Notes: generated by a model from the letters alone, not told the origin. Shown: positions 9,118 to 19,546, counted from the first letter of the stretch. The stretch: 64,000 nucleotides of DNA from Marinomonas flavescens (GCF_004352835.1 NZ_SJSB01000010.1:84149-148148); one strand, 5' to 3'. A program made the numbers and translations.

Positions 9118-9525
9118 GTGATTCTTTTTATAACACTCATTTGCGGATTACTTTTTGGCTTCGGCCTAGCACTGTCTGAAATGACTAACCCTGCGGTTGT
9201 TATTGGCTTCTTAGATATTTTTGGTGATTGGAACCCTTCACTCATTATCGTCATGGGATCTGCCGTTTTCGTTAGTATGATTGGCTATTTAATCAGTAAA
9301 AAACAAATAAAACCTTTCTTCACTCAAGTATGGTCATTGCCTACGTCTAGAATTATTGACAGAAAATTAGTCTGCGGCAGCGCCCTGTTTGGGATAGGCT
9401 GGGGATTAAGCGGCTACTGCCCAGGACCTGGTTTAACATCGTTAACGAACAACCCAGCTGAAGGCATTTATTTCGTTCTGGCACTTGTTTTGGGCAGTGC
9501 TATTTACCATATTCAAACACGTTAA
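9118..9525 (+). CDS. YeeE/YedE-family sulfur transporter, second half
   Basis: A 135-residue membrane protein with about four helices and the second DUF395 motif GLSGYCPGPGLTSL near residues 99-112. It starts at GTG 9118 with AAGGA upstream, 10 bp after the first half. The two proteins together make the equivalent of one full transporter and probably assemble as a heteromer. The substrate is a sulfur species by family; which one is unknown. Confidence 0.85.
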   Translation: MILFITLICGLLFGFGLALSEMTNPAVVIGFLDIFGDWNPSLIIVMGSAVFVSMIGYLISKKQIKPFFTQVWSLPTSRIIDRKLVCGSALFGIGWGLSGYCPGPGLTSLTNNPAEGIYFVLALVLGSAIYHIQTR

Positions 9526-9536
9526 TAAGGACTTAA

Positions 9537-9578
9537 GTGGCTCTAAAAATTAAGATATTTTGAGTGGCCTTTTTTTTG
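9537..9578 (+). terminator. Probable terminator of the YeeE-pair operon
   Basis: An imperfect hairpin (GTGGCTCTAAAA against TTTTGAGTGGCC) is followed by an 8-nt T-run, 12 bp after the stop. Confidence 0.55.
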
Positions 9579-9599
9579 TTGTAAAAATACAAAAAAAAC

Positions 9600-9628
9600 T
9601 TGACGCTGACGCTTTAGGGTTTTAAATT
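9600..9628 (+). promoter_or_regulatory. Candidate promoter of the decarboxylase gene
   Basis: TTGACG (9600-9605) and TAAATT (9623-9628) lie 17 bp apart, predicting a start near 9635 and a leader of about 155 nt. A tandem TGACGC-TGACGC and a distal GCGTCA (9635-9640) form a dyad spanning the promoter, which might be an operator. Confidence 0.45.
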
Positions 9629-9634
9629 GCGCCC

Positions 9635-9791
9635 GCGTCATTGCTGAACATAATCCGTACCGCTTAAACTGCTGCGCTAGTCGCTTAAGGCTCTATAGCC
9701 GGATAAGTAACAGCCACAAGTAGGATGGGGGGGAGGTAAAGACGCTCGTACTTTAACTCGGTTTATGTTTAGCCAAAAGGAACTCTACACC
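9635..9791 (+). promoter_or_regulatory. Long leader of the ornithine/lysine decarboxylase mRNA
   Basis: About 155 nt without a credible gene separate the predicted start site from the decarboxylase ATG. It holds small hairpins CTTAA...TTAAG (9663-9689) and GGCT-CTAT-AGCC (9689-9700) and a purine block GGGGGGGAGG (9727-9736) that is too far from the ATG to be its ribosome site. Polyamine genes are often controlled by structured leaders, so this is a candidate regulatory RNA. I recognise no known riboswitch. Confidence 0.35.
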
Positions 9792-10958
9792 ATGACGATT
9801 GACGTCCACTCTTTTTACTCTCCAGAACGTTTCGCTCGCTTTAAAGCATTTGCAGAAACCAAAGAAACCCCATTTGTTGTTATCGATACTAGCATTATTG
9901 ATGAAGCCTATACTGAAATCACAACAGGCTTTCCAGTTGCCGATATTTTTTACGCGATTAAGGCCAATCCTGCGCCAGAAGTGCTGACTTTGTTGCGTGA
10001 TCGCGGCTCAAATTTTGATGTTGCCTCACGTTATGAGCTGGATAAATTATTCGCCATTGGTGGAATATCACCAGATCGAGTGAGTTACGGTAATACCATT
10101 AAAAAAGCGCAAGACGTTCGCTATTTCTATGAAAAAGGCGTTCGTATGTTTGCGACAGATGCTGAAGCTGATTTGCGCAACATTGCAAAAGCAGCGCCAG
10201 GCTCACGAATTTATGTTCGTATTTTGACGGAAGGCACCGTCACTGCCGACTGGCCATTATCTCGTAAATTTGGCTGCCGACCTGATATGGCGATGGATTT
10301 GTTAGTGTTAGCAAAAGAACTTGGGCTTGTTCCTTACGGCATCTCTTTTCACGTGGGCTCTCAGCAGCGTGATATTGGTGCTTGGGATGCAGCCATTGCC
10401 AGTGTTAAGGTGATTTTTGAGCGTTTGAAAGAAGAAGACGATATTGAGCTTCAAATGATTAACATGGGTGGCGGCTTTCCAGCCAATTACATCGCTCGCA
10501 CCAATGAGCTATCGACCTACGCAGAAGAAATTTCGCGTTTCTTAGAAGAAGATTTTGGTACTGAATTACCACGAATCATCTTAGAACCAGGTCGATCTTT
10601 GATTTCTAACGCTGGCGTTTTGGTTAGTGAGGTCGTGTTGATTTCAAGAAAATCTAACACGGCTCTAAATCGCTGGGTATACACTGATGTGGGTAAATTT
10701 TCAGGGCTTATTGAAACCCTAGACGAATCCATCAAATACCCTATTTATGTTGATAAGAAAGGCGAGCTAGAAGAAGTAATTATCGCAGGACCGACCTGTG
10801 ATAGTGCGGATATCATGTACGAAAACTACAAATACGGCTTGCCACTAAACTTGGCCATTGGTGATCGCATGTATTGGTTATCGACCGGCGCTTACACAAC
10901 GACTTACAGCGCGGTTGAGTTTAATGGATTCCCACCATTGGCGTCCTACTACCTGTAA
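9792..10958 (+). CDS. Fold-III PLP-dependent ornithine/lysine decarboxylase
   Basis: 388 residues of the alanine-racemase-fold (eukaryotic-type) ornithine/lysine decarboxylase family, which makes putrescine or cadaverine in the cytoplasm. The PLP lysine is Lys57 in FYAIKANP. HVGSQQRD, NMGGGFPA (phosphate-binding glycines), EPGRSLISNAG and the catalytic-cysteine motif AGPTCDSADI are all present, and the active site is closed by YTTTYSAVEFNGF. ATG 9792 has AAGGAA 9 nt upstream, while in-frame ATG 9765 has no ribosome site. Ornithine versus lysine preference cannot be read from the sequence. Confidence 0.9.
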   Translation: MTIDVHSFYSPERFARFKAFAETKETPFVVIDTSIIDEAYTEITTGFPVADIFYAIKANPAPEVLTLLRDRGSNFDVASRYELDKLFAIGGISPDRVSYGNTIKKAQDVRYFYEKGVRMFATDAEADLRNIAKAAPGSRIYVRILTEGTVTADWPLSRKFGCRPDMAMDLLVLAKELGLVPYGISFHVGSQQRDIGAWDAAIASVKVIFERLKEEDDIELQMINMGGGFPANYIARTNELSTYAEEISRFLEEDFGTELPRIILEPGRSLISNAGVLVSEVVLISRKSNTALNRWVYTDVGKFSGLIETLDESIKYPIYVDKKGELEEVIIAGPTCDSADIMYENYKYGLPLNLAIGDRMYWLSTGAYTTTYSAVEFNGFPPLASYYL

Positions 10959-10991
10959 GTAAGCCGCTTAATGTAAATTGATACTATGAAG

Positions 10992-11027
10992 AGCCCTATA
11001 GGTAACACCCTGTAGGGCTTTTTTTAT
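10992..11027 (+). terminator. Intrinsic terminator of the decarboxylase gene
   Basis: The strong stem AGCCCTATAGG/CCCTGTAGGGCT, with one wobble, is followed by a T7 run, 33 bp after the stop. Confidence 0.92.
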
Positions 11028-11120
11028 TTGAGCCAAGTACATAAATAATAGACGCATTAAGAGTGTTGCAGTAACGACAGAGTTAAGGATAATTGCTCAC
11101 ATCAATATAAGGAGAATGGT

Positions 11121-11975
11121 TTGTCTTACTCAGTGTGTGATATCAGCATTTACCCGATCAAGTCTATTAAAGGCATTTCTCTACCATCTAGTCCAGTCAA
11201 TTTAGATGGCCTGTGGGGAGATCGTCGTTACATGATTACTAAACCAAACGGCGATTTTATCACCGGCAGAGAATACCCCACTCTCACTTTACTGGTAGCG
11301 TCACTGTTGCGCGAAGAGCGCTGGCAATTGACACACCCAGCGGCCTCATCACCTTTAACACTCAACCCAGAGACCTTCAGCAAAGACTACCAAAACGTTG
11401 TCATTTGGGAAAACCCTGTCGCAGCACAATATTGCTCTAAAGAAGCAGACCAGTGGTTAAGCGAGATTCTAAACGAGGATGTAAAACTGGTGTACTTTGG
11501 TCATCAATCCGACCGTGTTACTAGCCGTCGACCTGACAAACCTGTCGCCTTTGCGGATGGTTACCCATTTTTACTGACCACCCGCGCCTCACTTGATGAG
11601 CTTAACCAACACTGCCCAGAGCACATCCAAATGGTACAATTTAGATCAAACATAGTGGTCGAAGGAAGCCTACCTTTCGAGGAAGACACATGGAAGCGAA
11701 TTAAAATAGGCGACGTCATTTTTGAGAACGTCAAACCTTGCGAACGCTGCATATTCACTACAGTTAACCCTGATACAGCTGAACGTAGCAAAAAGGGTGA
11801 ACCCATGAAAACACTAGGCAAATTCCGCCTGATAAAAAAAGAAGGCGTCTTGTTTGGAATTAATCTTATTGCAGAAAACAGCGGCACTATTCAACAAGGA
11901 GACAGGGTAGAAGTCTTAGAATATCAAGACGCTCCAGCATTAGAAGACAGACGCATCAAACCGAATGAGAGCTAA
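11121..11975 (+). CDS. MOSC-domain protein, YcbX type without the ferredoxin domain
   Basis: 284 residues: an N-terminal MOSC beta-barrel (IYPIKSIKGISL, about 9-20) then the MOSC domain with FADGYPFLLTTRASL and the cysteine motif KPCERCIFTTVNPDT (about 210-224) that carries the molybdenum cofactor sulfur in this family. E. coli YcbX, which reduces N-hydroxylated base analogues, adds a C-terminal 2Fe-2S domain; that domain is absent here, so another electron donor is needed. The start is TTG 11121 with AAGGAG 7 nt upstream; an ATG at 11116 is out of frame. Confidence 0.85.
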   Translation: MSYSVCDISIYPIKSIKGISLPSSPVNLDGLWGDRRYMITKPNGDFITGREYPTLTLLVASLLREERWQLTHPAASSPLTLNPETFSKDYQNVVIWENPVAAQYCSKEADQWLSEILNEDVKLVYFGHQSDRVTSRRPDKPVAFADGYPFLLTTRASLDELNQHCPEHIQMVQFRSNIVVEGSLPFEEDTWKRIKIGDVIFENVKPCERCIFTTVNPDTAERSKKGEPMKTLGKFRLIKKEGVLFGINLIAENSGTIQQGDRVEVLEYQDAPALEDRRIKPNES

Positions 11976-11996
11976 GCAGCACTTAACAGGCATTAA

Positions 11997-12027
11997 AAAA
12001 GGGAAGCCATAATAGCTTCCCTTTTAT
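11997..12027. terminator. Bidirectional terminator
   Basis: The stem GGGAAGC/GCTTCCC is extended by A/T runs on both sides. It lies between the convergent MOSC and ybiT genes and fits both. Confidence 0.88.
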
Positions 12028-12048
12028 TAGGCATTTAAGACGCGTTTA

Positions 12049-13635
12049 TTAAGCCTCTTGTTTGGCTAGGTATTCGTCATAAGTACCATGGAAATCGACA
12101 ACACCTTCGCTTGTCACTTCAACAATTCGTGTCGCCAAGGACGAAACAAACTCTCGGTCATGAGAAACAAAGATCAAGGTGCCAGGATAGTTATCTAGCG
12201 CCAAGTTCAACGATTCAATAGACTCCATGTCCATGTGGTTAGTCGGCTCATCCATTACCAATACGTTGGGCTTTTGAAGCATCAACTTACCGAATAACAT
12301 ACGACCTTGTTCACCACCAGAAAGAACTTTTACAGACTTTTTAATGTCATTTTGAGAGAACAACAAACGACCCAAAGTGCCACGTATGATTTGCTCATCA
12401 TCGCCCTCTTGACCCCATTGTGACATCCACTCAATCAAACCTACGTCTTTTTCAAATTCGTGAGCATGATCCTGAGCGTAATAACCAATGTTGGCATTTT
12501 CAGACCATTTCACCATACCTTTAGTAAGATCAGTATCACCCACTAGACACTTCAATAATGTCGTTTTACCAATACCATTTGGCCCGATAACCGCAATGCG
12601 CTCACCCACTTCAACCATCATGTTTAAGCCACTAAACAATTGCTCATCATATGATTTGGCTAAGTTTTCAACTTGCACCGCGGTACGGTGTAGTTTTTTC
12701 TCTTGTTCAAAGCGAATAAACGGATTCTGACGACTTGAAGGCTTAACATCTTCAAGTTGAATCTTATCGATTTGTTTAGCTCGAGACGTTGCTTGCTTAG
12801 ATTTTGATGCATTCGCTGAAAAGCGACTAACGAAAGCTTTAAGCTCATTGATTTGCGCTTTTTTCTTAGCGTTATCAGACAAAAGACGATCACGGGCCTG
12901 TGTTGAAGCCATCATGTATTCGTCATAATTACCTGAGAAAAGACGTATTTCACCGTAATCCAAATCCGCCATATTAGTACAAACAGAGTTCAAAAAGTGA
13001 CGGTCATGGGAAATTATGATCATGGTGCAATTACGCTCAAGAAGAACACCTTCCAACCAACGGATAGTATTGATATCCAAGTTGTTCGTAGGCTCATCAA
13101 GCAACAATATTTCAGGATCAGAAAACAACGCTTGAGCCAGCAAAACTCGAAGCTTCAAACCTGGAGCAACCTCACTCATTAGTCCGTAATGTTGCTCAGT
13201 TGGAATACCCACGCCAAGTAATAACTCGCCGGCACGCGCATCAGAGGTATAACCGTCCATTTCAGCAAATTCTGATTCAAGATCACCAGCGCGAAGGCCA
13301 TCTGCTTCCGTCATTTCTGGATTGGCATAAATGGCATCTTTCTCAGCCTTAACCGCCCAAAGCTCTGTATGACCCATGATCACAGTATCAATGACAGAAA
13401 AATCTTCGTAAGCAAATTGATCTTGCTTCAATTTACCAAGACGTTCATTAGGATCTTTAGAGACATTACCTGAACTTGGCTCTAAGTCGCCACCAAGAAT
13501 CTTCATGAAAGTGGATTTACCACATCCGTTCGCACCGATTAAACCGTAACGTTTGCCTTCAGCAAATTTTACGGAAACATTTTCAAACAAAGGTTTTGCA
13601 CCAAATTGCATGGTGATATTGGCTGTTGTTAACAA
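12049..13635 (-). CDS. ybiT: ABC-F ATPase YbiT
   Basis: A translation-associated ABC-F protein with two nucleotide-binding domains and no membrane part. Walker [10 protein letters not shown] and GPNGIGKTT, Walker [12 protein letters not shown] and [11 protein letters not shown], and the linker region with [19 protein letters not shown] match E. coli YbiT almost residue for residue. ABC-F proteins bind the ribosomal E site and relieve stalls. I chose TTG 13635 (GTGGAAG upstream), giving 528 residues against about 530 in E. coli. An in-frame ATG at 13689 would add 18 residues but has no ribosome site. Flanked by a terminator, it is monocistronic. Confidence 0.93.
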   Translation of the reverse strand: MLTTANITMQFGAKPLFENVSVKFAEGKRYGLIGANGCGKSTFMKILGGDLEPSSGNVSKDPNERLGKLKQDQFAYEDFSVIDTVIMGHTELWAVKAEKDAIYANPEMTEADGLRAGDLESEFAEMDGYTSDARAGELLLGVGIPTEQHYGLMSEVAPGLKLRVLLAQALFSDPEILLLDEPTNNLDINTIRWLEGVLLERNCTMIIISHDRHFLNSVCTNMADLDYGEIRLFSGNYDEYMMASTQARDRLLSDNAKKKAQINELKAFVSRFSANASKSKQATSRAKQIDKIQLEDVKPSSRQNPFIRFEQEKKLHRTAVQVENLAKSYDEQLFSGLNMMVEVGERIAVIGPNGIGKTTLLKCLVGDTDLTKGMVKWSENANIGYYAQDHAHEFEKDVGLIEWMSQWGQEGDDEQIIRGTLGRLLFSQNDIKKSVKVLSGGEQGRMLFGKLMLQKPNVLVMDEPTNHMDMESIESLNLALDNYPGTLIFVSHDREFVSSLATRIVEVTSEGVVDFHGTYDEYLAKQEA

Positions 13636-13984
13636 GGTAATCTTCCACTTTTCATGACGTAAATTTAGGCGCTTAATGTCAGCAACCATTGATGTGACGT
13701 ATTATCGCACAAACCCCCACCATTCTTTAAGTGACAAAGTCATTATTGGGCACATTAAACGGTGTAAAAATTTGGCAAGCTTCTTTCTAAAGAAAAAATG
13801 CATTCTTTTTTTTGAACAGATGATTAAAAATAGACTCTACTTATCATCAACGTTTGGCAAAATAGCTCAAAATAGGCCTTTCTTTCACCACTCAACACGT
13901 TAAAGCAATTAATAATGTGCCAGTATAAAGAAAGTCATTTGATAGCCGATGACATTAAAAGACAAACACTGACGGGAGAACATA
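13636..13984. other. Gene-free divergent intergenic region
   Basis: This AT-rich stretch separates the divergent ybiT and cyclic-nucleotide-binding genes and must hold both promoters. I see no RNA gene, strong hairpin or repeat in it, only short A/T tracts such as the T8 near 13806. Confidence 0.5.
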
Positions 13985-14476
13985 ATGCACACCGTCCAAG
14001 TAAATACAGTAAGTTATGATATTTCACCAGAAAAGCTAAAAGAAGGCTCTATATTCGGCGCGTTATCAAATGAGTCTATTCAATATCTCATCGATAATGG
14101 AAGCATTCTTTGTGCAGACGAAGGGGATGAGATTTTCAAATATGGCAGTAAAGGCGGAAGTTTTTACACAGTACTTCACGGCAGCTTAGACTTCTTCAAA
14201 CAACATGAAGATAAAGCAATGCACACAAGGTTCGTTGAATTTGGTGAATCTATTGGTTTTGTCTCAATGATTGCCCTCCACGACCGTGTCGGCAATGCTT
14301 ACGCAAAAGAAGCCAGCCTACTACTTGAGATATCAAGCCAGCTGTTCAGTGATTTTCATGATAACTACCCCTTTGATTTTGGGATACTACTGATGAATCT
14401 AGCCAGAGACATGGCTCGAAATATACGAGAGCTGAGCAACGCATTGGTAACGAACGACATAAACGTCACTGAGTAA
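13985..14476 (+). CDS. Stand-alone cyclic-nucleotide-binding-like protein
   Basis: 163 residues that look like a Crp/CAP effector domain alone. It has a beta-roll with the glycine-rich GDEIFKYGSKGGSFYTVLHGSLDFF (residues about 46-70), FGESIGFVSMIALHDRVGNAYAKEASLLLEI, and a long C-terminal helix, but no helix-turn-helix. The usual cAMP signature GExxGExxL...RxA is only loosely kept (FGESIGFVSM, no Arg-Ser/Thr pair), so nucleotide binding is uncertain. GGGAGA precedes the ATG. No partner gene is adjacent on the same strand. Confidence 0.7.
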   Translation: MHTVQVNTVSYDISPEKLKEGSIFGALSNESIQYLIDNGSILCADEGDEIFKYGSKGGSFYTVLHGSLDFFKQHEDKAMHTRFVEFGESIGFVSMIALHDRVGNAYAKEASLLLEISSQLFSDFHDNYPFDFGILLMNLARDMARNIRELSNALVTNDINVTE

Positions 14477-14506
14477 AATGACATATGATAGTAACAACAT
14501 AAGACA

Positions 14507-14539
14507 TTAACAGGTCGATACAGAAATCAACCTGTTAAT
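14507..14539. repeat. Inverted repeat between convergent genes, possible terminator
   Basis: The 10-bp perfect arms ATTAACAGGT and ACCTGTTAAT have a 13-nt loop. The downstream T-richness is weak. The same arm sequence is inside the longer hairpin after pta (49057-49096). Confidence 0.5.
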
Positions 14540-14548
14540 CATATTGAT

Positions 14549-14899
14549 TTATTTTTCGGCCGCTACGACTGAAATTTCAACCAACAATTCTGCTCTTGCC
14601 ATGCGAGCTTCAACACACGCTCGTGCTGGTGCATAGCCTTCTGGTACCCAAGCATCCCAAACCGCATTCATTGCCGCAAAGTCTTTCATATCACGAATAT
14701 AGATAGTCGCTGAAAGAATGTGCTCTTTATCAGAACCCGCTTGTGCTAGTAACGTATCTACTTTGTCCAACATAGTGGCAGTTTGCTCTGAGATATCGGT
14801 ATTGGCATCTGCCCCTACTTGACCACAAAGGTAGATTGTTCCTTGATGCTTAACGATACGGCTCATGCGCTGAGCGGTTTCCATACGAGTAATAGACAT
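14549..14899 (-). CDS. RidA-family (YjgF) protein
   Basis: A 116-residue trimeric RidA/YjgF/UK114-type protein. The family hydrolyses reactive enamine/imine intermediates from PLP enzymes. Typical features are [37 protein letters not shown] and the active-site arginine segment [20 protein letters not shown] near residues 90-109. AGGAA lies 7 nt before the ATG. It belongs to a divergent Rid subgroup rather than archetypal RidA; the exact subfamily is not resolved. Confidence 0.88.
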   Translation of the reverse strand: MSITRMETAQRMSRIVKHQGTIYLCGQVGADANTDISEQTATMLDKVDTLLAQAGSDKEHILSATIYIRDMKDFAAMNAVWDAWVPEGYAPARACVEARMARAELLVEISVVAAEK

Positions 14900-15013
14900 A
14901 AAAAATTCCTATAATGATTGTGTAGACCTGAGAATGCGGACAATATTAACAAAATAAAAAAAGAGTATCCCACTTAAAAACAATTATCATAAGAAATAAC
15001 CCACTATTAAAAA

Positions 15014-15622
15014 CTAAAACTCCAGTCCTTTCTGCGCCTTAATGCCGCGCTTAAAAGCATGTTTCACTTCTTTTATTTCGCTCACCGTATCAGCCAACTC
15101 AATAAGCGACTCCGACGCTCCTCTGCCAGTCACGACCAAATGTTGTGTCTCTGGGCGATTCATCAGCGCATCCAACACCAAACCTTCTTCAAGATATTCG
15201 TAGTGCAGCAAATACGTCAACTCATCCAATACCACTAGATCAAAACTTGGATCTGCCAGCATCACAACTGCTTGTTGCCATGCCTGTTGCGACGAAGCGA
15301 TGTCCGCCTCACGATTTTGTGTTTCCCAAGTAAAGCCGGACGGCATAATTTCCCATTGCACGTTGGGTTGTGCTTTAAAAAAATCTATTTCACCGGTATT
15401 CCACTCGCCCTTCAAAAACTGCACCACACCTACTTTCATGCCATGACCCAATGCTCGAGCCACCATGCCTAATGCAGAGCTAGATTTACCCTTACCGTTA
15501 CCAGTTAATAAAACAAAGGTGCCTTTGTCTTCTTGTGCTTTAGCAATCCGCTGGTCCACGTGTTTTTTGATCGCCTGCATGCGTAACTGATGTTGCTCTG
15601 GATCTTTAATGGTTTTCGCCAT
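15014..15622 (-). CDS. cobO: Cob(I)alamin / cob(I)yrinic acid a,c-diamide adenosyltransferase
   Basis: A 202-residue CobO/BtuR-type enzyme that transfers the adenosyl group of ATP to the cobalt of corrinoids to make coenzyme B12. The P-loop GNGKGKSSSALG (about 41-52), VVQFLKGEWNTGE and LVVLDELTYLLHYEYLEE are diagnostic. ATG 15622 was chosen because GGAG lies 6 nt upstream; in-frame ATG 15634 has none. It sits directly before B12-dependent metH on the same strand, although a terminator follows metH and not this gene's neighbour to the left. Confidence 0.92.
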   Translation of the reverse strand: MAKTIKDPEQHQLRMQAIKKHVDQRIAKAQEDKGTFVLLTGNGKGKSSSALGMVARALGHGMKVGVVQFLKGEWNTGEIDFFKAQPNVQWEIMPSGFTWETQNREADIASSQQAWQQAVVMLADPSFDLVVLDELTYLLHYEYLEEGLVLDALMNRPETQHLVVTGRGASESLIELADTVSEIKEVKHAFKRGIKAQKGLEF

Positions 15623-15650
15623 TCTATTCTCCATAAAATCTTAAATAATA

Positions 15651-15688
15651 AAAAAAACCTTATCTATGTTTCAGCATAAATAAGGTTT
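15651..15688 (-). terminator. Intrinsic terminator of metH
   Basis: The 9-bp arms AAACCTTAT/ATAAGGTTT have an inner TATG/CATA pairing. On the minus strand they are followed by a T8 run, 22 bp after the metH stop. Confidence 0.88.
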
Positions 15689-15709
15689 CAATAGCACACA
15701 TTCTATTTG

Positions 15710-18700
15710 TTAAATACGATCATCTTCTGGGTCGTAACCAAGATTTGGAGCTAACCAACGTTCCGCATCGTCTTTTGACATGCCTTTACGAGCTGCATAG
15801 TCATCTACTTGATCAGGCCCTATTTTTCCGACACCAAAAAATGTGCTGTCTGGATGCGCAAAATACCAGCCACTTACTGCCGCCGTAGGCAACATAGCAA
15901 AGCTTTCTGTAATTTCCATATCAATTTTATCTTTCACATTAAGAAGGGTCCATAACTTGGCCTTCTCGGTATGATCTGGACACGCAGGATAACCAGGTGC
16001 TGGGCGAATACCCTGATATTTTTCTTTTAACAGCTGCTCATTTGTGAGGTCTTCATCTGCCGCATAACCCCAATATTCTTTACGAACTCTCTCATGAAGA
16101 TATTCCGTTACCGCTTCAGCCAAACGATCTGCTACCGCTTTGATCATGATTGAATTGTAATCATCATAATCCGCCTCGTATGCGGCAATTAATGGGTCAA
16201 TACCAAAACCCGCAGCACAAGCAAAAGCACCAATGTAATCCCCTACACCACTATCTTTTGGTGCGACAAAATCAGCCAAACTGTGATTGTACTTTCCTGG
16301 AGCAGTCAATTCGTTTTGAATTCGCAAAAAGGACAAACGCTCAATAACTTTCGTACGGCTTTCGTCAGCGTAAATCTCTATATCATCGTGATTCACCTGA
16401 TTCGCCGGAAACAAACCAATCACAGCTCGCGCTTTAAGGCTCTTCGTGGCGATAACTTCCTCTAACATTGCCAATGCGTCGTTATAAACACGAGTCGCTT
16501 CGACACCAACAACGTCGTCCGTCAAGATCCGAGGATATGAACCTGCCAACTCCCATGTTTGAAAGAATGGCGTCCAATCGATGTAAGCTTTCACAACATT
16601 AAGATCAATATCATTTTCTGTCAGTACCGTAATGCCCAATTTTTTCGGCGTCACAATGTTAGTTTCATCAAACGCGATCGGTGCTTTATTCAGACGTGCC
16701 TTATCAAGCGACACACGACGACCGGCTTTCACTCGATCTTTATAGCGCAATCGTGTTTTTTCATAATCGAGCTTAATGTCATCGACAAATTTCTGACGAC
16801 GCTCTGTGTCTTTGCTCAGTAAAGCACTCGCCACACCAACACTGCGTGACGCATTGGTAACATGTACGACCTGATTATTTTTGTAGTTTTGCTCTATTTT
16901 TACTGCGGTATGCGCTTTAGACGTGGTTGCGCCACCAACCATCACGGGTAAAGTAAAGCCTTGACGCTGCATTTCTTTTGCCACATGAACCATTTCATCA
17001 AGTGACGGAGTGATAAGACCCGACAAGCCAATTAAATCAGCACCTTCTTCTTTTGCGGTGCGCAAAATTTTCTCAGCGGAAACCATGACCCCTAAGTCGA
17101 TGACTTCAAAATTGTTACACTGCAACACAACACCGACAATGTTTTTCCCAATATCATGGACATCACCCTTCACTGTCGCCATGACAATTTTGCCATTACT
17201 AGAAGAGGCAGTATCCATGTTGCGAGCTTTTTCTTCCTCAATATAAGGCATCAAATACGCAACGGCTTTCTTCATTACCCGAGCCGATTTTACAACCTGT
17301 GGCAAAAACATTTTACCGGCACCAAACAAGTCGCCTACAATCCCCATCCCATCCATTAAGGGACCTTCTATCACCTCCAATGGACGATCAAAAAATTGGC
17401 GCGCTTCTTCAGTGTCCTCATCAATAAATTCAGTGATACCTTTAACCAACGCATGGCTCAAACGCTCGGTTACGGACAAGGTTCGCCATTCTTGTGTTTC
17501 TTTCTCAGCAACTTCACCCGTACCTGCAAATTCACCTGCCATCGCCAATAAATTGTCTGTCGCATCCGGAGTGCGATTAAGAACCGCATCTTCTACTGCA
17601 TGGCGTAACTTGGCCGGAATGTCTTCATACAAAGCCAACTGACCAGCATTAACAATCCCCATTGTCATGCCTTGCTTGATAGCATGATATAAAAAGACAG
17701 AGTGAATGGCTTCCCTTACAGGATTGTTGCCTCGGAACGAAAAGGACACATTAGATACACCACCAGAGACTTTCGCATACGGTAATTCACGCGTGATGTC
17801 GCCAGTCGCCTCAATAAAGTCCAACGCATAACGGTTGTGCTCTTCTATCCCTGTTGCAATCGCAAAAATGTTTGGGTCAAAAATAATGTCTTCTGGCGGA
17901 AAACCAACTTCATCGACTAAAATCTTGTACGAGCGACGACAAATATCAATCTTACGTTGACGAGTGTCTGCTTGACCGGTTTCATCGAAGGCCATCACAA
18001 TCACAGCCGCGCCATATTTCATTAGCTTGCGCGCTTGCTCTCTGAAATTGTCTTCTCCTTCTTTCATACTAATGGAGTTAACAACGCCCTTACCTTGAAT
18101 CCATTTCAAGCCCGCCTCAAGTATTTCCCACTTAGAAGAATCCAACATGATAGGAACACGTGAAATATCAGGTTCAGAGGCGATCAGTTTCAAGAATCTT
18201 TCCATCGCTCCTTTCGAATCCAACATGCCTTCGTCCATGTTGATATCGATAATTTGCGCACCGTTTTCAACTTGCTGACGAGCCACACTAAGAGCAGTGT
18301 CAAAGTCACCTTCTTTAATAAGGCGTTTAAACATGGCTGAGCCTGTAACGTTAGTTCGCTCACCAACGTTAACAAACAAACTATTACCATCAATATTAAA
18401 AGGCTCTAAGCCAGATAATCGACAAGCTTTTTCAATCGTAGGGATAACTCGTGGCACGGCGTCCTTGAACGCGGTCGCAAATGCATCTATGTGACTTGGC
18501 CCAGTTCCACAACAACCGCCAATAATATTTATAAAGCCGGAATCTACCCAACCTTTAATTTCATTGAGCATTTCTTCTGGCGTTTCATCGTATTCACCAA
18601 AAGCATTTGGCAAACCCGCATTCGGGTGAGCAGAGATGTGTGTGTCGGCGATTCGTGAAAGTTCGTCAATGTATTGACGTAAATCTTTTGGTCCCAAGGC

Positions 18701-19453
18701 ACAGTTCAAGCCAACAGAAATAGGTTTGGCGTGAGAAATAGAATTCCAAAATGCCTCAGTTGTTTGACCAGACAGTGTACGCCCTGATGCATCAGTAATG
18801 GTACCTGAGATCATAATCGGATAACGCACACCACTTTTTTCAAAGTAATCCAGTACCGCGTAAATCGCGGCTTTGGCATTCAAGGTATCAAATATAGTCT
18901 CAATCAAAATGAGATCGACACCCCCTTTCACCAAGCCATCTACGGCAACGGTATAGGCTTCAACTAATTCGTCAAAGTGCACATTACGAAAGCCTGGATC
19001 GTTAACATCCGGTGAAATAGTACAGGTACGACTTGTTGGCCCTACTGCGCCCGCAACAAAACGCGGCTTATCCGGGTTTTGTTGAGTAAATTCATCCGCA
19101 GCTTCACGGGCAAGACGAGCCGATTCGAAATTCAACTCATAGCTTAACGCTTCCATGTGGTAATCAAGCATGGAGATGTAGTTAGCATTGAAAGTATTGG
19201 TTTCAATGATGTCTGCGCCCGCCGCAAGGTAAGCAGAGTAAATGTCTTTAATGATTTTAGGTTGTGTTAATGACAGTAAATCATTGTTCCCTTTGACATC
19301 ACTCTTCCAGTCTTCAAATCGCTCTCCACGATAATCTTCCTCTTCAAGCTTATAAGATTGAATCATGGTTCCCATGGCACCATCGAGAATCAGAACGTTT
19401 TCTGCTAAACGTTTCTCAATAATGGAATACGATTTGGACTTTACCACTGTCAT
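15710..19453 (-). CDS. metH: Cobalamin-dependent methionine synthase
   Basis: 1247 residues with all four MetH modules. They are the homocysteine domain with zinc cysteines (GLNCALG near 250, [10 protein letters not shown] near 315), the methyltetrahydrofolate barrel ([11 protein letters not shown], about 365, to 640), the B12 domain with the axial-histidine motif [14 protein letters not shown] (about 765), and the C-terminal SAM-reactivation domain (about 900-1247, with [12 protein letters not shown]). It regenerates methionine from homocysteine in the cytoplasm. No cobalamin or SAM riboswitch is recognisable in the roughly 90-bp upstream gap. Confidence 0.98.
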   Translation of the reverse strand: MTVVKSKSYSIIEKRLAENVLILDGAMGTMIQSYKLEEEDYRGERFEDWKSDVKGNNDLLSLTQPKIIKDIYSAYLAAGADIIETNTFNANYISMLDYHMEALSYELNFESARLAREAADEFTQQNPDKPRFVAGAVGPTSRTCTISPDVNDPGFRNVHFDELVEAYTVAVDGLVKGGVDLILIETIFDTLNAKAAIYAVLDYFEKSGVRYPIMISGTITDASGRTLSGQTTEAFWNSISHAKPISVGLNCALGPKDLRQYIDELSRIADTHISAHPNAGLPNAFGEYDETPEEMLNEIKGWVDSGFINIIGGCCGTGPSHIDAFATAFKDAVPRVIPTIEKACRLSGLEPFNIDGNSLFVNVGERTNVTGSAMFKRLIKEGDFDTALSVARQQVENGAQIIDINMDEGMLDSKGAMERFLKLIASEPDISRVPIMLDSSKWEILEAGLKWIQGKGVVNSISMKEGEDNFREQARKLMKYGAAVIVMAFDETGQADTRQRKIDICRRSYKILVDEVGFPPEDIIFDPNIFAIATGIEEHNRYALDFIEATGDITRELPYAKVSGGVSNVSFSFRGNNPVREAIHSVFLYHAIKQGMTMGIVNAGQLALYEDIPAKLRHAVEDAVLNRTPDATDNLLAMAGEFAGTGEVAEKETQEWRTLSVTERLSHALVKGITEFIDEDTEEARQFFDRPLEVIEGPLMDGMGIVGDLFGAGKMFLPQVVKSARVMKKAVAYLMPYIEEEKARNMDTASSSNGKIVMATVKGDVHDIGKNIVGVVLQCNNFEVIDLGVMVSAEKILRTAKEEGADLIGLSGLITPSLDEMVHVAKEMQRQGFTLPVMVGGATTSKAHTAVKIEQNYKNNQVVHVTNASRSVGVASALLSKDTERRQKFVDDIKLDYEKTRLRYKDRVKAGRRVSLDKARLNKAPIAFDETNIVTPKKLGITVLTENDIDLNVVKAYIDWTPFFQTWELAGSYPRILTDDVVGVEATRVYNDALAMLEEVIATKSLKARAVIGLFPANQVNHDDIEIYADESRTKVIERLSFLRIQNELTAPGKYNHSLADFVAPKDSGVGDYIGAFACAAGFGIDPLIAAYEADYDDYNSIMIKAVADRLAEAVTEYLHERVRKEYWGYAADEDLTNEQLLKEKYQGIRPAPGYPACPDHTEKAKLWTLLNVKDKIDMEITESFAMLPTAAVSGWYFAHPDSTFFGVGKIGPDQVDDYAARKGMSKDDAERWLAPNLGYDPEDDRI

Positions 19454-19546
19454 TACCTCAAAAAAAAATATGCACAGTCACTATACCCAAATACCACGAC
19501 TCTGGTGTTGAATAATAGTAATGAGAAGTTGAATGATCTAAGAATG

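Noticed and set aside
19454..19546. Cobalamin or SAM riboswitch ahead of metH
   Set aside because: The gap is too short for a cobalamin riboswitch, and no B12-box or SAM-box features are visible.
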